A stretch of DNA of 64,000 nt from Lelliottia wanjuensis (GCF_030238365.1 NZ_JASSOT010000063.1:62001-126000); one strand, 5' to 3'. Shown: positions 47,933 through 58,388, counted from the first letter of the stretch. Numbers and translations are program-made. The notes: a model not told the origin generated them from the sequence alone.

Positions 47933-49291
47933 ATGAACCCGTTACCCCCTACTGTCATTTCATTACCCTGGCGTCAAGACGCCGCCGAATTCTGGTTTTC
48001 GCGCGTAAGCCATCTCCCGTGGGCGATGCTGTTGCACTCGGGGCTCGCGGATCATCCCTATAGCCGCTTTGATATTCTGGTCGCCGACCCGCTCACCACG
48101 CTTCTGACGCACGGCGACACCACGCGTATTTCGTCAGACGCTGAACGTGTCTGCGACGATGATCCGCTGTCACTGCTGGAACGCGAACTGAGCGCCCTGC
48201 CTTTCACCGCCACAGCGAATGCGGATCTGCCCTTCCAGGGCGGCGCGCTGGGGCTGTTTGGCTACGATTTAGGCCGTCGATTTGAAGCTTTGCCCAACCA
48301 TGCAGAAGAGGATATTTCCCTGCCGGATATGGCCGTGGGGCTGTACGACTGGGCGGTGATTGTCGATCACCACAAGAAAACCGTTTCCCTGCTCAGCCAC
48401 ACCGACGCCCACGCGCGGCTGGCGTGGTTAGAGGCGCAACAGCCCGTTTCACTCTCTCATTTTACCTTAACTTCCGCCTGGCGATCCAACATGAGCGCCG
48501 ACGCGTACGCCGATAAATTCCGGCAGGTGCAGGCGTATCTGCACAGCGGGGATTGTTATCAGGTGAACCTCGCCCAGCGTTTTCAGGCGAGTTACACGGG
48601 TGACGAGTGGCAGGCGTTTACGCGTCTTAATGCCAGCAACCGTGCGCCGTTCAGCGCCTTTTTACGTCTGGAACAAGGCGCAGTGCTGAGTTTGTCGCCG
48701 GAGCGCTTTATCCATCTTGCAGACGGCACCATTCAGACCCGGCCCATTAAAGGCACCCTGCCGCGCCTGGCGGAGCCTGAAGCGGATAAGCAACAGGCGG
48801 AGAAACTCGCCGCGTCACCGAAAGATCGCGCCGAGAATCTGATGATTGTCGATCTGATGCGTAACGATATTGGCCGCGTGGCAGAGCCTGGCAGCGTGCG
48901 CGTGCCTGAGTTGTTTGTCGTGGAGCCGTTCCCGGCGGTGCATCATCTGGTCAGCACCATTACGGCAAAACTTCCTCCCAACCGTTCGGCCTGCGATCTG
49001 CTGCGCGCCGCGTTTCCTGGCGGGTCGATCACCGGCGCACCGAAAGTGCGCGCCATGCAGATTATCGATGAGCTTGAGCCGCATCGCCGTAACGCCTGGT
49101 GCGGCAGCATCGGCTATCTGAGCCTGTGCGGCACGATGGATACCAGCATTACCATCCGCACCCTGACGGCCTGCGACGGGCAGCTATACTGCTCGGCGGG
49201 CGGCGGGATTGTGGCCGACAGCCAGTGCGCCGCGGAATATCAGGAAACCTTTGATAAAGTGAATCGCATCCTGCATCAACTGGAGAATTAA
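47933..49291 (+). CDS. pabB: Aminodeoxychorismate synthase component I
   Basis: Chorismate-utilising enzyme of 452 residues that aminates chorismate with ammonia from PabA, for folate. N-terminal domain with the structural tryptophan region (WAMLLHSGLADHPYSRFD) and C-terminal chorismate domain with TRPIKGTLPR, DLMRNDIGRV and FPGGSITGAPKVRAMQ. Start chosen at MNPLPPTV; the ATG three codons earlier is equally open, neither has a strong site. Confidence 0.95.
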   Translation: MNPLPPTVISLPWRQDAAEFWFSRVSHLPWAMLLHSGLADHPYSRFDILVADPLTTLLTHGDTTRISSDAERVCDDDPLSLLERELSALPFTATANADLPFQGGALGLFGYDLGRRFEALPNHAEEDISLPDMAVGLYDWAVIVDHHKKTVSLLSHTDAHARLAWLEAQQPVSLSHFTLTSAWRSNMSADAYADKFRQVQAYLHSGDCYQVNLAQRFQASYTGDEWQAFTRLNASNRAPFSAFLRLEQGAVLSLSPERFIHLADGTIQTRPIKGTLPRLAEPEADKQQAEKLAASPKDRAENLMIVDLMRNDIGRVAEPGSVRVPELFVVEPFPAVHHLVSTITAKLPPNRSACDLLRAAFPGGSITGAPKVRAMQIIDELEPHRRNAWCGSIGYLSLCGTMDTSITIRTLTACDGQLYCSAGGGIVADSQCAAEYQETFDKVNRILHQLEN

Positions 49292-49294
49292 CGT

Positions 49295-49873
49295 TTGGAT
49301 ACCCACGATCTGACCCTGGATGATTTTCTGTCGCGCTTTCAGCTTTTGCGCCCGCAGGTAAACCGCGACGCGCTGAACAGCCGCCAGGCGGCGGTGCTGA
49401 TTCCGGTGGTGCGCCGCGAACAGCCAGGATTGTTACTCACCAAGCGCTCGTCGCATCTGCGTAAGCACGCCGGTCAGGTGGCGTTTCCCGGCGGGGCGGT
49501 GGATGCGTCTGACGCCTCACTGATTGCCGCCGCGCTGCGCGAAGCTCAGGAAGAGGTGGCGATCCCGCCGGAAGCCGTTGAAGTGATTGGCGTGCTACCG
49601 CCGGTGGACAGCGTGACCGGTTTTCAGGTGACACCGGTGGTGGGGATTATCCCGCCTAATCTGCACTATCACGCCAGCGAAGATGAAGTGGCGGCGGTGT
49701 TTGAAATGCCGCTGGCGGAAGCCCTGCGTCTCAGTCGTTATCATCCGCTGGATATTCAACGTCGTGGACACGATCACCGGGTGTGGTTGTCGTGGTATCA
49801 GCATTATTTTGTCTGGGGCATGACGGCGGGCATTATCCGTGAGCTGGCGCTGCAAATCGGCCTGAAACCTTGA
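49295..49873 (+). CDS. nudL: Nudix hydrolase NudL
   Basis: Putative CoA pyrophosphatase of 192 residues. The CoA-family motif [20 protein letters not shown] lies just before the Nudix box ending REAQEEV. TTG start at 49295, three bases after the pabB stop, gives the E. coli length and implies coupling with pabB. Confidence 0.93.
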   Translation: MDTHDLTLDDFLSRFQLLRPQVNRDALNSRQAAVLIPVVRREQPGLLLTKRSSHLRKHAGQVAFPGGAVDASDASLIAAALREAQEEVAIPPEAVEVIGVLPPVDSVTGFQVTPVVGIIPPNLHYHASEDEVAAVFEMPLAEALRLSRYHPLDIQRRGHDHRVWLSWYQHYFVWGMTAGIIRELALQIGLKP

Positions 49874-50056
49874 CTATACTTTACATTCCGATTTTTTCTG
49901 CGCCTTTGCGAGTGACGTCGCATCATTAGTAAATCAGGGGTTATTCATTAGTTTAATTCATGTGAATAGTTCAGCCGACCTGGTGGTTCCCTCTTACACT
50001 ATGCGCAGTTATAACATCGTTACTGGAACCCCGGTAACCCTGTCAGGAGTGAGAAA

Positions 50057-51421
50057 GTGATTAGTATATTCGACATGTTCAAAGTGGGGATTGGCCCGTC
50101 TTCTTCCCACACTGTAGGCCCAATGAAGGCCGGTAAACAGTTCGTCGATGATCTGGTCGAAAAAGGATTACTGGAAAGCACTACCCGCGTGGCCGTTGAT
50201 GTTTACGGTTCGCTCTCTTTAACGGGTAAGGGCCACCACACCGATATCGCCATTATTATGGGTCTGGCAGGTAACATGCCGGACACAGTGGATATTGACG
50301 CCATTCCGGCGTTTATCCGCGACACTGAAACACGCGGTCGTCTGCTACTGGCTAACGGCAAGCATGAAGTGGATTTCCCCCACGACGACGGCATGCGTTT
50401 CCGTAGCGACAACCTGTCGCTGCATGAAAACGGCATGCAGATCCACGCCTTCAACGGCGACAAAGTCATCTACAGCAAAACCTACTACTCCATCGGCGGT
50501 GGTTTTATCGTCGACGAAGAGCATTTTGGCAAAGATACGGCGGGTGACGTGAACGTCCCTTACCCGTTTAAATCCGCGCAAGAGATGCTGGATTACTGCA
50601 AACAGACCGGCCTGTCCCTCTCCGGCATGGTGATGCAGAACGAACTGGCGCTGCACAGCAAAAAAGAGATCGAAGACTATTTTGGCAACGTGTGGCAGAC
50701 CATGCAGGCCTGTATCGATCGCGGGATCAACACCGAAGGCGTGCTGCCTGGGCCACTGCGCGTACCGCGTCGTGCCTCTGCCCTGCGCCGTATGCTGGTC
50801 ACCACCGATAAGTTCTCCAACGACCCGATGAACGTGGTTGACTGGGTGAATATGTTTGCGCTGGCGGTGAACGAAGAAAACGCCGCCGGTGGCCGCGTGG
50901 TCACCGCTCCGACCAACGGCGCATGCGGTATCGTTCCTGCGGTGCTGGCCTATTACGATCACTTTATCGAGCCGGTGACACCGGATATCTACATCCGCTA
51001 CTTCCTCGCATCCGGTGCGGTGGGCGCATTGTATAAAATGAATGCCTCTATTTCCGGTGCCGAAGTGGGCTGTCAGGGTGAAGTGGGCGTTGCCTGCTCC
51101 ATGGCGGCAGCGGGTCTGTCTGAACTGCTGGGCGCGAGCCCTGAGCAGGTATGCGTGGCCGCGGAAATCGGCATGGAGCATAACCTCGGTCTGACCTGTG
51201 ACCCGGTTGCGGGCCAGGTGCAGGTGCCGTGCATCGAGCGTAACGCGATCGCCTCGGTAAAAGCGATCAACGCCTCACGCATGGCGATGCGCCGCACCAG
51301 CGAACCGCGTGTGTCGCTGGATAAGGTCATCGAAACCATGTACGAAACCGGTAAAGACATGAACGCCAAATACCGTGAAACTTCACGCGGCGGTCTGGCA
51401 ATTAAGGTGCAGTGCGACTAA
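50057..51421 (+). CDS. sdaA: L-serine dehydratase 1
   Basis: Iron-sulfur L-serine deaminase of 454 residues (serine to pyruvate and ammonia). Beta domain at the N-terminus with GPSSSHTVGPMKAG; catalytic domain with NGACGIVP, GCQGEVGVACSMAAAG and LTCDPVAG, whose cysteines hold the 4Fe-4S cluster. GTG start after AGGAGTG. Separate promoter likely in the 183-base gap after nudL. Confidence 0.96.
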   Translation: MISIFDMFKVGIGPSSSHTVGPMKAGKQFVDDLVEKGLLESTTRVAVDVYGSLSLTGKGHHTDIAIIMGLAGNMPDTVDIDAIPAFIRDTETRGRLLLANGKHEVDFPHDDGMRFRSDNLSLHENGMQIHAFNGDKVIYSKTYYSIGGGFIVDEEHFGKDTAGDVNVPYPFKSAQEMLDYCKQTGLSLSGMVMQNELALHSKKEIEDYFGNVWQTMQACIDRGINTEGVLPGPLRVPRRASALRRMLVTTDKFSNDPMNVVDWVNMFALAVNEENAAGGRVVTAPTNGACGIVPAVLAYYDHFIEPVTPDIYIRYFLASGAVGALYKMNASISGAEVGCQGEVGVACSMAAAGLSELLGASPEQVCVAAEIGMEHNLGLTCDPVAGQVQVPCIERNAIASVKAINASRMAMRRTSEPRVSLDKVIETMYETGKDMNAKYRETSRGGLAIKVQCD

Positions 51422-51444
51422 GCACGCCATTGATTATTCTCTCT

Positions 51445-51470
51445 CGCCCATCTGCAACGGATGGGCGATA
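51445..51470 (+). terminator. Intrinsic terminator of sdaA
   Basis: CGCCCATC-TGCAACG-GATGGGCG, an 8-base stem 23 bases after the sdaA stop, followed by the moderately T-rich ATATTTATT. Confidence 0.65.
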
Positions 51471-51561
51471 TTTATTCGCTTTCTCGTCACCGTAACATTT
51501 CCCCACTACACTTTCTGTGTTGCCCTGGCTCCTGTGCTGGCGGCTTATCGAGCCCCCTTTC

Positions 51562-53160
51562 ATGCAGAATGCGCAAAGGATCATTAAAAGCTATCGCCGA
51601 AACCGCATTATGGTCTGTGTGCTGGTGGCTTTTATTACGCTCTTTCTGACTCTCGGCATTCGGTTTATTTCACAGCGCAATTTAAATCAGGAACGTATTC
51701 ACACCTTTGTCAGCCACTCGGTGAATGCGCTGGATAAGATCCTGCTGCCGCTGCAGGCGGGCCGGGAAACCTTACAAGCCCTGGTCGGCGCGCCCTGCCC
51801 TGACGCCCATCTGACGCTGCGTAAAAGGGCCGCAACCCTGCAAACCGTGCGTTCTATCGCCCTGATTAAAGACGGTATTCTTTACTGCTCCAGCATATTT
51901 GGCGATCGCGATGTTCCCATTCGTCAGGTGCAGCCCGATCTGCCCTCCAGCCAGCCGCAGTTGGTTCTGTCGACGGACAAATCGCTGCTCAAAGGCAGCC
52001 CGATTTTGATCCAGTGGTATCCGGTTTCCGACAGCGGGGAAGATGGCGTGATGCAGATTGTGAATATCGATCTGATCACCAAAATGATGCTCGAGCCGCA
52101 GCGCCCGCTGATCACCGACGTCAGCCTGAACGTCGGGAACAAATTCCTGCGCTACGGGCAGAATGTCACCGACTCGCTGGCGTTCACTCAGGACACCATG
52201 ATCCTGAGCCAGACCTCAGGCCATTTCCCCTTTACCATCACCGTCAGCGGGCCGGGAGCCAGCGAACTGGCGCTGATGAATCTCCCCTCTCAGCTTCCGC
52301 TTGCCGTCTTGCTGAGCCTGCTGCTGGGCTATATCGCCTGGTTTGCCACCGCCAGCCGCATGAGTTTTACCTGGGAAATTAACCTCGGATTAGCCGCACG
52401 CGAGTTCGAGCTGTTCTGCCAGCCGTTGCTCAACGCCCGGACGCAGAAATGCGTCGGGGTGGAGATCCTGCTGCGCTGGAATAACCCTCGCCAGGGCTGG
52501 ATATCGCCGGACGTATTTATCCCGCTGGCGGAGGAACACAATCTGATTGTGCCTCTGACGCGCTACGTGATTATGGAAACCGTCCGCCAGATTGGCTATT
52601 TCCCGGCGAACAAGGGGTTTCATATCGGGATTAACGTCGCGGCCAGCCACTTCCGCAACGGCGTGTTGCTCCAGGATCTGAACCGCTACTGGTTCAACGC
52701 CCGCCCGAAACAGCAGCTAATCATTGAACTCACCGAGCGGGACGCGCTACTGGATGTGGATTATCGCATTGTGCGCGAGCTGCATCGCAAAGAGGTCAAA
52801 CTGGCGATTGACGATTTCGGCACCGGCAACAGTTCCCTGTCGTGGCTGGAAAAACTGCGTCCGGATGTGCTGAAAATTGATAAGTCTTTCACCACCGCGC
52901 TGGGTACCGATGCGGTGAATTCGACGGTGACGGATATCATTATTGCCCTGGGGCAGCGGCTGAATATTGAACTGGTGGCGGAAGGCGTGGAGACACAGGA
53001 GCAGGCGCGTTACTTACGCCATCATGGGGTCAATATTTTGCAGGGATTTTTGTATGCGCGGCCGATGCCGCTGAAAGATTTTCCGCAGTGGCTGGCGGAG
53101 AGTTCGCCTCCGCCAGCCCCGCGTAACGGGCACGTGATGCCCGCTATGCCGTTACATTAA
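51562..53160 (+). CDS. pdeD: CSS-EAL c-di-GMP phosphodiesterase
   Basis: Inner-membrane phosphodiesterase of 532 residues, identical in length to E. coli PdeD (YoaD). Two helices flank a periplasmic CSS domain (residues about 40-230, CSS in LYCSSIFGD with a second cysteine in GAPCPDA) whose disulfide state controls activity. Cytoplasmic EAL domain: EAL itself reads EIL, then INVAASHF, IELTERDAL, DDFGTG, KIDKSF and AEGVET, so all catalytic residues are kept. The ATG at 51562 has only a weak site. Confidence 0.93.
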   Translation: MQNAQRIIKSYRRNRIMVCVLVAFITLFLTLGIRFISQRNLNQERIHTFVSHSVNALDKILLPLQAGRETLQALVGAPCPDAHLTLRKRAATLQTVRSIALIKDGILYCSSIFGDRDVPIRQVQPDLPSSQPQLVLSTDKSLLKGSPILIQWYPVSDSGEDGVMQIVNIDLITKMMLEPQRPLITDVSLNVGNKFLRYGQNVTDSLAFTQDTMILSQTSGHFPFTITVSGPGASELALMNLPSQLPLAVLLSLLLGYIAWFATASRMSFTWEINLGLAAREFELFCQPLLNARTQKCVGVEILLRWNNPRQGWISPDVFIPLAEEHNLIVPLTRYVIMETVRQIGYFPANKGFHIGINVAASHFRNGVLLQDLNRYWFNARPKQQLIIELTERDALLDVDYRIVRELHRKEVKLAIDDFGTGNSSLSWLEKLRPDVLKIDKSFTTALGTDAVNSTVTDIIIALGQRLNIELVAEGVETQEQARYLRHHGVNILQGFLYARPMPLKDFPQWLAESSPPPAPRNGHVMPAMPLH

Positions 53161-53166
53161 GCCTGA

Positions 53167-54726
53167 TTACTCTTCTTCGTCGTGGGCGGACTGCTCTTTA
53201 ACAATACGCACCATGTCTACCCGGTAATCATTCGCCTGCATGATAGTGATCTGCAGCGGCGGGAGTTCAATGATATCGCCGACGCGCGGGATTTGACCGT
53301 TCACGGCAATCACTAAACCGGCCACGGTCGCGATATCTTCTTCGTCGTTGATGACGTTATCGAGACCCAGCGTATGCTGCAGGGCGTGCAGGTCGGTGGT
53401 GCCTTTGACCAGCCAGCCGTCGCCATCGGCCACGATCTCTGGCGTTTCATCGGCGTCAGGGAACTCACCGGCAATTGCTTCCAGCACGTCCAGCGGGGTC
53501 ACCAGACCCTGCACCACGCCAAATTCGTTGGTGACGATAACGAAGCTACCGCGGGCACGACGCAGGACGCCAAGCAGGTTGATCGGGTCCAGGGTTTCCG
53601 GCACCACAATCGCCGGGGAGGCCGCGGCAATCGCTTCGACGTTCACGCCCTCTTCCAGCGCCACCAGCATCTCTTTAGCACGCACCACACCGATGATCTC
53701 ATCCAGCTCACCGCGACACACCGGGAACAGGCTGTGCGGCGAAGAGAGCAACTGCTGGCGAATTTCATCCACCGTCAGGTTGGCATCGACCCAGCTGATT
53801 TCACCGCGTGGTGTCATGATGCCGCGCAACGAGCGGGAAGCCAGGGAGAGGACGCCGTTAATCATGTAACGCTCTTCTTCCACAAACGCGCCTTCCGGCA
53901 CCGGGACCGGGTTACGGTTCGCGGTTTCCGGCTGGACGTTGGTCTGACGACGACCGCCCATCAGACGCAGGATGGCGTCAGCGGTACGGGCGCGCAGCGG
54001 CTGATTGGACTGCTGTTTAATGAAGTTGCGGCGCGCAATCTGGTTAAACAGCTCGATAATGATCGAGAAGCCAATCGCGGCGTACAGGTAGCCTTTTGGA
54101 ATATGGAAGCCGAAACCTTCTGCAACGAGGCTCAGACCGATCATCAGCAGGAAGCTCAGACACAGCACCACGACCGTTGGATGTTCGTTCACAAAACGGG
54201 TCAGCGGTTTAGACGCCAGCAGCATCACGGCCATCGCAATCACGACAGCGGCCATCATCACCGGCAGGTGGTTCACCATGCCGACGGCGGTAATCACCGC
54301 ATCCAGGGAGAAGACGGCGTCGAGCACTACGATCTGCGCAACCACCACCCAGAAACTCGCATAGCCTTTACCGTGTCCATCGTCGTGTTGTCGGTTTTCC
54401 AGCCGTTCATGCAACTCGGTTGTCGCTTTGAACAGCAGGAAGAGTCCCCCCACCAGCATGATCAAATCACGGCCGGAGAAGGTGAAATCCATCACGGTGA
54501 ACAGCGGTTTGGTCAGGGTGACCATCCACGAAATAACGGACAGCAGCGCAAGACGCATGATCAGCGCCAGCGAAAGGCCGATTAAACGCGCTTTGTCGCG
54601 CTGTTTTGGCGGCAGCTTATCCGCAAGGATGGCGATAAACACCAGGTTGTCGATACCGAGAACAATCTCAAGAACAACCAGCGTGAGTAATCCCACCCAG
54701 ATTGACGGGTCCATTAAGAATTCCAT
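53167..54726 (-). CDS. yoaE: TerC-like membrane protein with CBS and CorC domains
   Basis: Protein of 519 residues (E. coli 518). TerC-type membrane domain of about seven helices ([40 protein letters not shown] with the two metal-site aspartates), paired CBS domains (residues about 300-420, [13 protein letters not shown] and [20 protein letters not shown]) and a C-terminal CorC_HlyC domain. TerC relatives export manganese; the role of YoaE is inferred. Its 5' end is overlapped by a candidate leader ORF. Confidence 0.93.
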   Translation of the reverse strand: MEFLMDPSIWVGLLTLVVLEIVLGIDNLVFIAILADKLPPKQRDKARLIGLSLALIMRLALLSVISWMVTLTKPLFTVMDFTFSGRDLIMLVGGLFLLFKATTELHERLENRQHDDGHGKGYASFWVVVAQIVVLDAVFSLDAVITAVGMVNHLPVMMAAVVIAMAVMLLASKPLTRFVNEHPTVVVLCLSFLLMIGLSLVAEGFGFHIPKGYLYAAIGFSIIIELFNQIARRNFIKQQSNQPLRARTADAILRLMGGRRQTNVQPETANRNPVPVPEGAFVEEERYMINGVLSLASRSLRGIMTPRGEISWVDANLTVDEIRQQLLSSPHSLFPVCRGELDEIIGVVRAKEMLVALEEGVNVEAIAAASPAIVVPETLDPINLLGVLRRARGSFVIVTNEFGVVQGLVTPLDVLEAIAGEFPDADETPEIVADGDGWLVKGTTDLHALQHTLGLDNVINDEEDIATVAGLVIAVNGQIPRVGDIIELPPLQITIMQANDYRVDMVRIVKEQSAHDEEE

Positions 54727-54922
54727 GACAAGCTCCTGCTAAAGGAATGACTAAACGGCGCCCCGAAAAGCATGGGCGAAATGACGGTAGACGTGTGTAA
54801 TGAGTGGCGAGGTTCGCCGGCGTGCGAGGCGCAAAATGGCCTGGAAGATGACTGACGTCGGTGACGATCCATACAGTGGGCTGTAGCCCTATACTCCTGG
54901 TTATTAAACGGAGGCTAAACAT
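54668..54922 (-). CDS. Candidate leader ORF overlapping yoaE start
   Basis: Open frame of 84 codons that overlaps the first 59 bases of yoaE in another frame. The peptide contains [18 protein letters not shown] and ends with THAGCS. It reminds me of yoaL, a small ORF reported upstream of yoaE in E. coli, but I am working from memory. No clear ribosome site precedes the first ATG. If translated, it could couple its translation to yoaE. Confidence 0.35.
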   Translation of the reverse strand: MFSLRLITRSIGLQPTVWIVTDVSHLPGHFAPRTPANLATHYTRLPSFRPCFSGRRLVIPLAGACHGILNGPVNLGGITHAGCS

Positions 54923-55189
54923 ATCAGAGACAATGGCTTTTTAGCAAAGATTTACTTTCCTTTGCAAAGATCTGTTACAGAGTCGATTTTCATTTGAGAT
55001 AAATCTCGTCTGCGTAGCTAAATTACGGATCTTCATCACATAAATTATTTTTTCACTATCTAAAATAATTCCCGGAAGTCTTCGTTAATTTAACTCTAAC
55101 CCTTTATCTGAATCGATTCGGTGCGCCGGGGAAGATTCTCAGTACAACTGCCTGGCAGTTGTATTCATGATAATAAAAGGAGGTAGCAA
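54923..55189 (+). promoter_or_regulatory. manXYZ control region: Mlc/NagC-like site and palindrome
   Basis: AT-rich gap upstream of manX. AATTATTTT (55043-55051) and AAAATAATT (55062-55070) form a perfect inverted repeat of 9-base arms, 10 apart, matching Mlc/NagC sites; Mlc represses man genes in E. coli. ATCACA at 55035 may be a CRP half-site. A second, 21-base perfect palindrome with TACAACTGCC arms lies at 55143-55163 just before the ribosome site. Confidence 0.65.
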
Positions 55190-56152
55190 GTGACCATTGC
55201 TATTGTAATAGGCACACATGGTTGGGCTGCAGAGCAGTTACTCAAAACCGCAGAGATGCTGTTGGGTGAGCAGGAAAACGTTGGCTGGATCGATTTCGTC
55301 CCTGGCGAAAACGCTGAAACGCTGATCGAAAAATACACGGCTCAGCTGGAGAAACTGGATACCCGTAGCGGGGTGCTGTTTCTCGTTGATACATGGGGTG
55401 GCAGTCCGTTTAACGCCGCCAGCCGCATTGTCGTCGATAAAGAGCATTATGAAGTTGTCGCGGGCGTCAACATTCCTATGCTGGTCGAAACGCTGATGGC
55501 GCGTGACGACAACCCGAGCTTTGACGAACTGGTCGCTCTGGCTGTCGAAACCGGTCGCGAAGGCGTGAAAGCGCTGAAAGCGAAACCGGCAGAGAAACCT
55601 GCCCCGGTCGCTGCCGCCGTGAAAGCCGCGGTTCCCACTAAACCGATGGGCGCGAACGATTACATGGTGATCGGGCTGGCGCGTATTGATGACCGTTTAA
55701 TCCACGGCCAGGTGGCAACGCGCTGGACCAAAGAGACCAACGTGAAACGCATTATCGTCGTCAGCGACGAAGTGGCCGCCGATCACGTTCGTAAAACCCT
55801 CCTCACCCAGGTTGCTCCTCCGGGCGTTACCGCACACGTCGTGGACGTCGCCAAGATGATCCGCGTGTATAACAACCCGAAATATGCCGGTGAACGCGTC
55901 ATGCTCCTGTTCACCAACCCGACAGACGTTGAGCGCGTGGTGGAAGGCGGCGTGAAAATCACCTCCGTAAACATCGGTGGTATGGCTTTCCGTCAGGGCA
56001 AAACGCAGGTAAACAACGCGATTTCCGTCGATGAAAAAGATATCGAAGCCTTCAATAAGCTGAATGCACGCGGTATTGAACTGGAAGCCCGTAAGGTTTC
56101 CACGGATCAGAGACTGAAAATGATGGATTTGATCGGCAAGGTTGGGAAATAA
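55190..56152 (+). CDS. manX: Mannose PTS enzyme IIAB
   Basis: Cytoplasmic phosphotransfer protein of 320 residues for mannose, glucose, glucosamine and related sugars. IIA domain with phospho-histidine H10 (IGTHGWA), an Ala/Pro/Lys linker at about 131-153, and IIB domain with H172 in DDRLIHGQVATRW. GTG start behind AAGGAGG. Confidence 0.97.
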   Translation: MTIAIVIGTHGWAAEQLLKTAEMLLGEQENVGWIDFVPGENAETLIEKYTAQLEKLDTRSGVLFLVDTWGGSPFNAASRIVVDKEHYEVVAGVNIPMLVETLMARDDNPSFDELVALAVETGREGVKALKAKPAEKPAPVAAAVKAAVPTKPMGANDYMVIGLARIDDRLIHGQVATRWTKETNVKRIIVVSDEVAADHVRKTLLTQVAPPGVTAHVVDVAKMIRVYNNPKYAGERVMLLFTNPTDVERVVEGGVKITSVNIGGMAFRQGKTQVNNAISVDEKDIEAFNKLNARGIELEARKVSTDQRLKMMDLIGKVGK

Positions 56153-56200
56153 CCCAGGCGCTGATTTTTCACATAAAGCTTATGTTATAGGAGAAGTACA

Positions 56201-57001
56201 ATGGAGATTACCACTCTTCAGATTGTGCTGGTGTTCATCGTCGCGTGTATTGCGGGTATGGAATCCGTACTTGATGAATTTCAGTTCCACCGCCCACTGG
56301 TGGCCTGTACGTTGATTGGCGCCGTTCTCGGCGATATGAAAACCGGTATTATCATCGGTGGTACGCTGGAAATGATCGCCCTGGGCTGGATGAACATCGG
56401 TGCGGCAGTTGCGCCTGATGCGGCGCTGGCGTCCATCATTTCTACGGTTCTGGTTATTGCCGGACACCAAAGCATCGGTGCCGGTATCGCACTGGCAATC
56501 CCACTGGCAGCAGCAGGCCAGGTTCTGACCATCATCGTTCGTACTATTACCGTGGCCTTCCAGCACGCGGCGGATAAGGCGGCAGATAATGGCAACCTGA
56601 CGGCGCTCTCGTGGATCCACGTCTCGTCCCTGTTCCTGCAGGCCATGCGTATCGCTATCCCTGCGGTTATCGTTGCCATCTCTGTCGGTACCAGCGAAGT
56701 GCAGAGCATGCTGAACGCGATTCCAGAAGTCGTGACCGGCGGTCTGAACATCGCGGGTGGCATGATCGTGGTCGTCGGTTATGCGATGGTCATCAACATG
56801 ATGCGCGCAGGCTACCTGATGCCGTTCTTCTACCTCGGCTTTGTTACCGCGGCGTTCACTAACTTCAACCTGGTTGCTCTGGGTGTGATTGGTGCGGTGA
56901 TGGCGATTCTGTACATCCAGCTGAGCCCGAAATATAACCGCGTCGCGGGTGCACCAGCGCAGGCTGCTGGTAGCAACGATCTCGATAACGAACTGGACTA
57001 G
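56201..57001 (+). CDS. manY: Mannose PTS permease IIC
   Basis: Membrane subunit of 266 residues, E. coli length. Family features ALGWMNIGAAVAPDAALASI and repeated glycine-rich helices. Forms the sugar channel with ManZ. Also a known entry route for some bacteriocins and for phage lambda DNA in E. coli. Confidence 0.97.
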   Translation: MEITTLQIVLVFIVACIAGMESVLDEFQFHRPLVACTLIGAVLGDMKTGIIIGGTLEMIALGWMNIGAAVAPDAALASIISTVLVIAGHQSIGAGIALAIPLAAAGQVLTIIVRTITVAFQHAADKAADNGNLTALSWIHVSSLFLQAMRIAIPAVIVAISVGTSEVQSMLNAIPEVVTGGLNIAGGMIVVVGYAMVINMMRAGYLMPFFYLGFVTAAFTNFNLVALGVIGAVMAILYIQLSPKYNRVAGAPAQAAGSNDLDNELD

Positions 57002-57013
57002 CAGGTGAGCGAA

Positions 57014-57865
57014 ATGGTTGATATGACAAAAACTACCACCGAGAAAAAACTCACTCCGGGTGATATTCGTGGCGTATTCCTGCGTTCGAATCTGTTCCAG
57101 GGTTCATGGAACTTCGAACGTATGCAGGCGCTGGGCTTCTGCTTCTCCATGGTACCGGCGATTCGACGCCTGTATCCGGAAAACAACGAAGCACGTCGCC
57201 AGGCGATTAAACGTCACCTGGAATTCTTTAACACCCACCCTTATGTTGCGGCTCCGGTTCTGGGCGTAACTCTGGCGATGGAAGAGCAGCGTGCAAACGG
57301 CGCAGAGATTGACGATGGTGCCATCAACGGTATCAAAGTCGGTCTGATGGGTCCGCTGGCAGGCGTGGGCGACCCAATCTTCTGGGGTACCGTACGTCCG
57401 GTCTTCGCGGCACTCGGCGCGGGTATCGCGATGAGCGGCAGCCTGCTCGGCCCACTGCTGTTCTTCATTCTGTTCAACGCAGTCCGTCTGGCGACCCGTT
57501 ACTACGGCGTGGCTTACGGCTACCGTAAAGGTGTCGATATCGTTTCTGATATGGGCGGCGGCTTCCTGCAGAAACTGACTGAGGGGGCGTCCATTCTCGG
57601 CCTCTTTGTCATGGGGGCCCTGGTGAACAAGTGGACGCACGTGAACATCCCGCTGGTGGTGTCGACCATCACCGGTCAGGATGGACAAACGCGTGTGACC
57701 ACCGTGCAGACCATCCTCGACCAGCTGATGCCGGGCCTGGTGCCGCTGCTGCTGACCTTCGCCTGTATGTGGCTGCTGCGTAAGAAAGTGAACGCCCTGT
57801 GGATCATCGTTGGCTTCTTCGTCATCGGTATCGTGGGTTACGCTATCGGCCTGCTGGGTCTGTAA
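57014..57865 (+). CDS. manZ: Mannose PTS permease IID
   Basis: Membrane subunit of 283 residues. Conserved [20 protein letters not shown] and [20 protein letters not shown]. Start at [12 protein letters not shown] with AGGTGAG upstream gives E. coli length; the first in-frame candidate three codons earlier is less likely. Last gene of the man operon. Confidence 0.97.
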   Translation: MVDMTKTTTEKKLTPGDIRGVFLRSNLFQGSWNFERMQALGFCFSMVPAIRRLYPENNEARRQAIKRHLEFFNTHPYVAAPVLGVTLAMEEQRANGAEIDDGAINGIKVGLMGPLAGVGDPIFWGTVRPVFAALGAGIAMSGSLLGPLLFFILFNAVRLATRYYGVAYGYRKGVDIVSDMGGGFLQKLTEGASILGLFVMGALVNKWTHVNIPLVVSTITGQDGQTRVTTVQTILDQLMPGLVPLLLTFACMWLLRKKVNALWIIVGFFVIGIVGYAIGLLGL

Positions 57866-57890
57866 GTTTTCGCTTTATCCACCGGGGGCT

Positions 57891-57907
57891 TGCCCCCGGT
57901 TTTTTTA
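57891..57907 (+). terminator. Intrinsic terminator of manXYZ
   Basis: ACCGGGGGC-TT-GCCCCCGGT followed by seven Ts (stem begins at 57891, T-run ends near 57907), 26 bases after manZ and only a few bases before the yobD ribosome site, so yobD is probably expressed by read-through or its own signal. Confidence 0.92.
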
Positions 57908-57920
57908 TTCTGGAGGACGA

Positions 57921-58379
57921 ATGACGGTTACGGATATCGTACTGGTTCTGTTTATTGTTGCCCTTCTGGCGTACGCCATTTACGACGAATTCCTGATGCC
58001 CCGCCGCCACGGCGAGACACTGCTCTCCATCCCCCTCCTGCGTCGCGGTCGGGTTGATGCTTTTATCTTCGCGGGTCTGCTCGCCATTCTGATTTACAAC
58101 AATGCCATGAGCCACGGTGCATTATTAACCACATGGTTATTATGTGCGCTGGCATTAATGGCGATTTATCTCTTCTGGATCAGAGCGCCGAAGATCCTCT
58201 TCAAACGTCATGGCTTTTTCTTCGCCAATGCGTGGATAGAATATAACCGTATTAAAGAGATGAATTTATCCGAGGACGGCGTGCTGGTCATGCAATTAGA
58301 GCAGCGCCGCCTGCTCATCCGGGTGAAGAATATTGATGACCTCGAGAAGATATACAAATTAATGGTTAAAACTCAATGA
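57921..58379 (+). CDS. yobD: DUF986 membrane protein YobD
   Basis: Inner-membrane protein of 152 residues with three or four helices ([53 protein letters not shown]) and a positively charged segment [14 protein letters not shown]. Function unknown. ATG has GGAGG 4-5 bases upstream. Longer frames run back into manZ and the terminator. Confidence 0.92.
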   Translation: MTVTDIVLVLFIVALLAYAIYDEFLMPRRHGETLLSIPLLRRGRVDAFIFAGLLAILIYNNAMSHGALLTTWLLCALALMAIYLFWIRAPKILFKRHGFFFANAWIEYNRIKEMNLSEDGVLVMQLEQRRLLIRVKNIDDLEKIYKLMVKTQ

Positions 58380-58388
58380 GTTAAATTT

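Noticed and set aside
53374-54585. Plus-strand open frame (403 codons) opposite yoaE
   Set aside because: Low-complexity His/Gln/Arg-rich translation, typical antisense of a membrane protein gene; yoaE is clearly the real gene.
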